Below are positions 62,378-64,000 of a stretch of 64,000 nucleotides of DNA, in pieces. Source of the stretch: JAQBGV01 sp032128395 (GTDB lineage: Bacteria > Planctomycetota > UBA8108 > UBA1146); contig JAQBGV010000193.1 of assembly GCA_032128395.1 (NCBI GenBank), forward strand, positions 27,773 through 91,772, read 5' to 3'. The first letter of the stretch is position 1. Each line of letters starts with the position of its first letter. Both the position numbers and the translations under genes were made by a program. The notes below the pieces were generated by a model. It was not told where the DNA came from. It ran no database searches and saw only the letters and a program-made list of their open reading frames with translations.

Positions 62378-62458
62378 AGTCTCGGGGGTGGCCCGCGCTC
62401 GTGGACACGCCCACTCTCGACAGAAAGGCGGAGTCTTGAACGCAGACCGAGCCGTCAC

Positions 62459-62736
62459 CTACAGCGTCGCAATGAGCTCGACGTTCACCCGATTCCGCGA
62501 CAAGCTGTCGAGCAGGCCGTAGTCCGCGTCAGCATCGAGGCGCCAGAAGCGAACACCGCCGATATCCGCCAGCCGTGGACTGAACTGATAGCCGAGCAGC
62601 CAGACGAGACCGAAGACGACGTCACTCGCTCCCGCTGTGTCCGCCATGATCTCGGTGGGGGGAGGCTGGTCTGCCGCTCGAGCAAGCCTTCGAGAATGAA
62701 CATGGAATCGCGAAGCGTTCCTGGAACGACGATCCC
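62459..62736 (-). pseudogene. Tn3-family transposase remnant
   Basis: On the minus strand GIVVPGTLRDSMFILEGLLE followed by RQTSL (62736 to about 62660) continues, after a one-base shift at a run of six G/C bases (62657-62662), as TEIMADTAGASDVVFGLVWL and LGYQFSPRLADIGGVRFWR. These are conserved blocks of the Tn3 TnpA catalytic domain. Only about 92 of roughly 1000 codons remain; both ends are missing and a stop follows at 62459. No inverted repeats or resolvase are visible. Confidence 0.8.
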
Positions 62737-62912
62737 TTGGGGGATGGTGGCCAGCGGCACGTGTGGAATGCCACGAGGGTGTCTGTACTGTCCCGCTACG
62801 ATGCTTGGATTCTCCTCGGAACAACTGTTGAAGACGAGCGAGAGAGCGGCGAGGATATCGAAACAGGACTGGCTCACCCAGTACACGCGAGCCCTTTCGA
62901 AGAAAGAGACTC

Positions 62913-63506
62913 ATGAACGCGCACAAATATCTGGTCGTATTCGCGACCGTGCTGACGTCGATCGCGGCGGGAGAAGCGCTGCATCTTCAGGTTGATCCTC
63001 CGTCGATGCAGGAGATGCTCGAGCAGAGCAAGCCGGGCCCCGCGCACGCTCGCCTCGGACGCCTCTCCGGTAAGTGGGACGTGGAAATGCGCATGGCGAC
63101 GGAGGGCGTGGAGATTTCGAAGGGCGCCGGCCAGGCGTCCGCGATTCTCGATGGTCGATTCCAGGTCATCGATTTCACTCTCGACAACGGACCGGGCGCA
63201 GGGTCCTACCGATACACCCTGGGCTTCGATCGACGCCATGACGAGTACTCGATCGTCGTGATGGACACGAACGGGACGTATTTCGTCACGGCGCGCGGGC
63301 CCGAAGCGGACGGCATCATCCCGATGGCGGGCTCCGACGACGATCCGATGATGGCGCGGATGGGCTTCGAAAAGAAATTCGTCTTCGCCCTCGACCTGCC
63401 GGACGACGACACGTTCTCGGTGTCCGTGTTCTACATCGACACCCGCACGGCTGAAGCGAAGCGGATCCCGTACGGGAAGTACGTCTTCAATCGTCATGCA
63501 GGCTGA
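62913..63506 (+). CDS. DUF1579-family protein
   Basis: 197 residues with a possible signal peptide (KYLVVFATVLTSIAAGEA). The domain begins ARLGRLSGKWDVEMRMA and continues with ILDGRFQVIDFTLDN, YTLGFDRRHDEYSIVVMDTN and the closing YIDTRTAEAKRIPYGKYVF. DUF1579 is a beta-barrel family common in planctomycetes and of unknown function. GC content is back to the chromosomal level here. Confidence 0.85.
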   Translation: MNAHKYLVVFATVLTSIAAGEALHLQVDPPSMQEMLEQSKPGPAHARLGRLSGKWDVEMRMATEGVEISKGAGQASAILDGRFQVIDFTLDNGPGAGSYRYTLGFDRRHDEYSIVVMDTNGTYFVTARGPEADGIIPMAGSDDDPMMARMGFEKKFVFALDLPDDDTFSVSVFYIDTRTAEAKRIPYGKYVFNRHAG

Positions 63507-64000
63507 GGGCGGCTGCGCTGATCGTCGACGCGAAGCTCCGGCCCGTCCTTGGCCAGCTCGTGCTGCCGGCCCTTCGCTCTTGATCGCAGCCGCCATCGCC
63601 CTGCTTGCGGGGTGCGTCGCCGCTCCCGCCGCCTGTGTCGACGGGCCCGCTGGCCGGGTGTGCGCGTCGACGCCTGAGCTCGCGGCGGACGGCGCGGCGC
63701 GAATTGAGCGCATCGTCACCGCGTTGCGCGCGACACTTCCCGGACTGCGCGACGTGCCGCTCGACGTCTGGCTCCAGCCGCGCCCGCAGATCCTGTGGTT
63801 CGTACCGCTCGACCCGACGTTGGGCGCCGTCTACAACTCCTGGACCGGGCGCATTCACGCGACCGAAGGCCACCGGGACCTCGACGTCGCCCTCGCGCAC
63901 GAGGTCGTCCACGCCCTTCTCGACGGATCGTGGAGCGAGCTGCCTGCGACGCTCGAGGAAGGCCTTTGCGACCAGATGGCCGCGCGCATCGCCGACGGCG
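63496..64000 (+). CDS. Predicted lipoprotein zinc metallopeptidase, N-terminal part
   Basis: Open to the right edge of the window, so the end is missing. The frame contains a lipoprotein signal, LLIAAAIALLAGCVAAP, and later DVALAHEVVHALLDGSW: a HExxH zinc motif (H-E-V-V-H) with EEGLCDQ about 17 residues on, where a Glu could be the third ligand. The ATG at 63496 overlaps the end of the DUF1579 gene by 11 bases; a TTG at 63580, closer to the signal, is an alternative. An exported peptidase is likely, substrate unknown. Confidence 0.65.
   Translation, partial: MQAEGGCADRRREAPARPWPARAAGPSLLIAAAIALLAGCVAAPAACVDGPAGRVCASTPELAADGAARIERIVTALRATLPGLRDVPLDVWLQPRPQILWFVPLDPTLGAVYNSWTGRIHATEGHRDLDVALAHEVVHALLDGSWSELPATLEEGLCDQMAARIADG

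Noticed and set aside
60600..62400. Integron cassette array
   Set aside because: Spacing and single genes fit, but I find no paired RYYYAAC and GTTRRRY core sites in the repeats and no integrase in the window.
62270..62995. Plus-strand 241-codon frame
   Set aside because: It runs antisense to the Tn3 remnant and into the DUF1579 gene in another frame; no motif or ribosome site supports it.

Overview
The window is GC-rich DNA, roughly two thirds G+C by eye, and densely packed with genes. It most resembles a chromosome segment of a planctomycete (Planctomycetota) or a close relative. The inference rests on several secreted proteins ending in dockerin-type EF-hand repeats, a PA14-containing multihaem cytochrome next to a sorbosone-dehydrogenase-like protein, a tandem pair of secreted amidohydrolases, a DUF1579 protein and a ribosomal protein L31 with a long charged tail. 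No 16S gene or other decisive marker is present, so the phylum call is an inference.

Layout. 1-8.2 kb holds the end of a dockerin protein, two translationally coupled amidohydrolases, a small lipoprotein, an ECF sigma / membrane anti-sigma / PDZ-protein set and a second dockerin protein. 8.3-13.1 kb is a five-gene minus-strand operon, every junction overlapping, for a CDP-3,6-dideoxyhexose, with a glycosyltransferase divergent from it. 14.2-20.2 kb has a formylglycine-generating-enzyme-type lipoprotein, mfd, a third dockerin protein and rnc. 20.4-26.2 kb has pilT behind a strongly folded leader and a 1387-residue membrane-anchored protein. 26.4-35.9 kb is cell-envelope material: NTF2-like protein, sorbosone dehydrogenase plus pentahaem cytochrome, M16 peptidase, MscS channel, DUF481 barrel and YceI. 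35.9-42.9 kb has Nudix, type II NADH dehydrogenase, proline dehydrogenase, GNAT, alpha-L-fucosidase, a nucleotidyltransferase and a PepSY protein.

43-51.2 kb is conserved housekeeping: yraN, rplS, trmD, rpsP, ffh, then murA, prmC, prfA, rpmE. trmD carries an in-frame insertion built from an 18-bp tandem repeat and two perfect palindromes.

51.5-57.7 kb is the most notable locus: a complete RNA-repair system. Divergent rtcR (CARF-type sensor plus sigma-54 activator) faces rsr (Ro60), a YrlA-like noncoding RNA containing a circularly permuted tRNA mimic, rtcA (RNA 3'-phosphate cyclase) and rtcB (RNA ligase). PEP carboxylase follows. RtcR would sense an RNA-damage ligand and switch on Rsr with its Y RNA, plus end-healing and sealing enzymes.

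60.5-62.9 kb is an accessory strip: lower GC, orphan genes, modular noncoding repeats and a broken Tn3 transposase remnant. The window ends in a DUF1579 protein and the start of a lipoprotein zinc peptidase. Two long inverted-repeat elements (19.3 and 21.9 kb) and a 19-bp repeat (0.56 and 35.87 kb) sit between genes.
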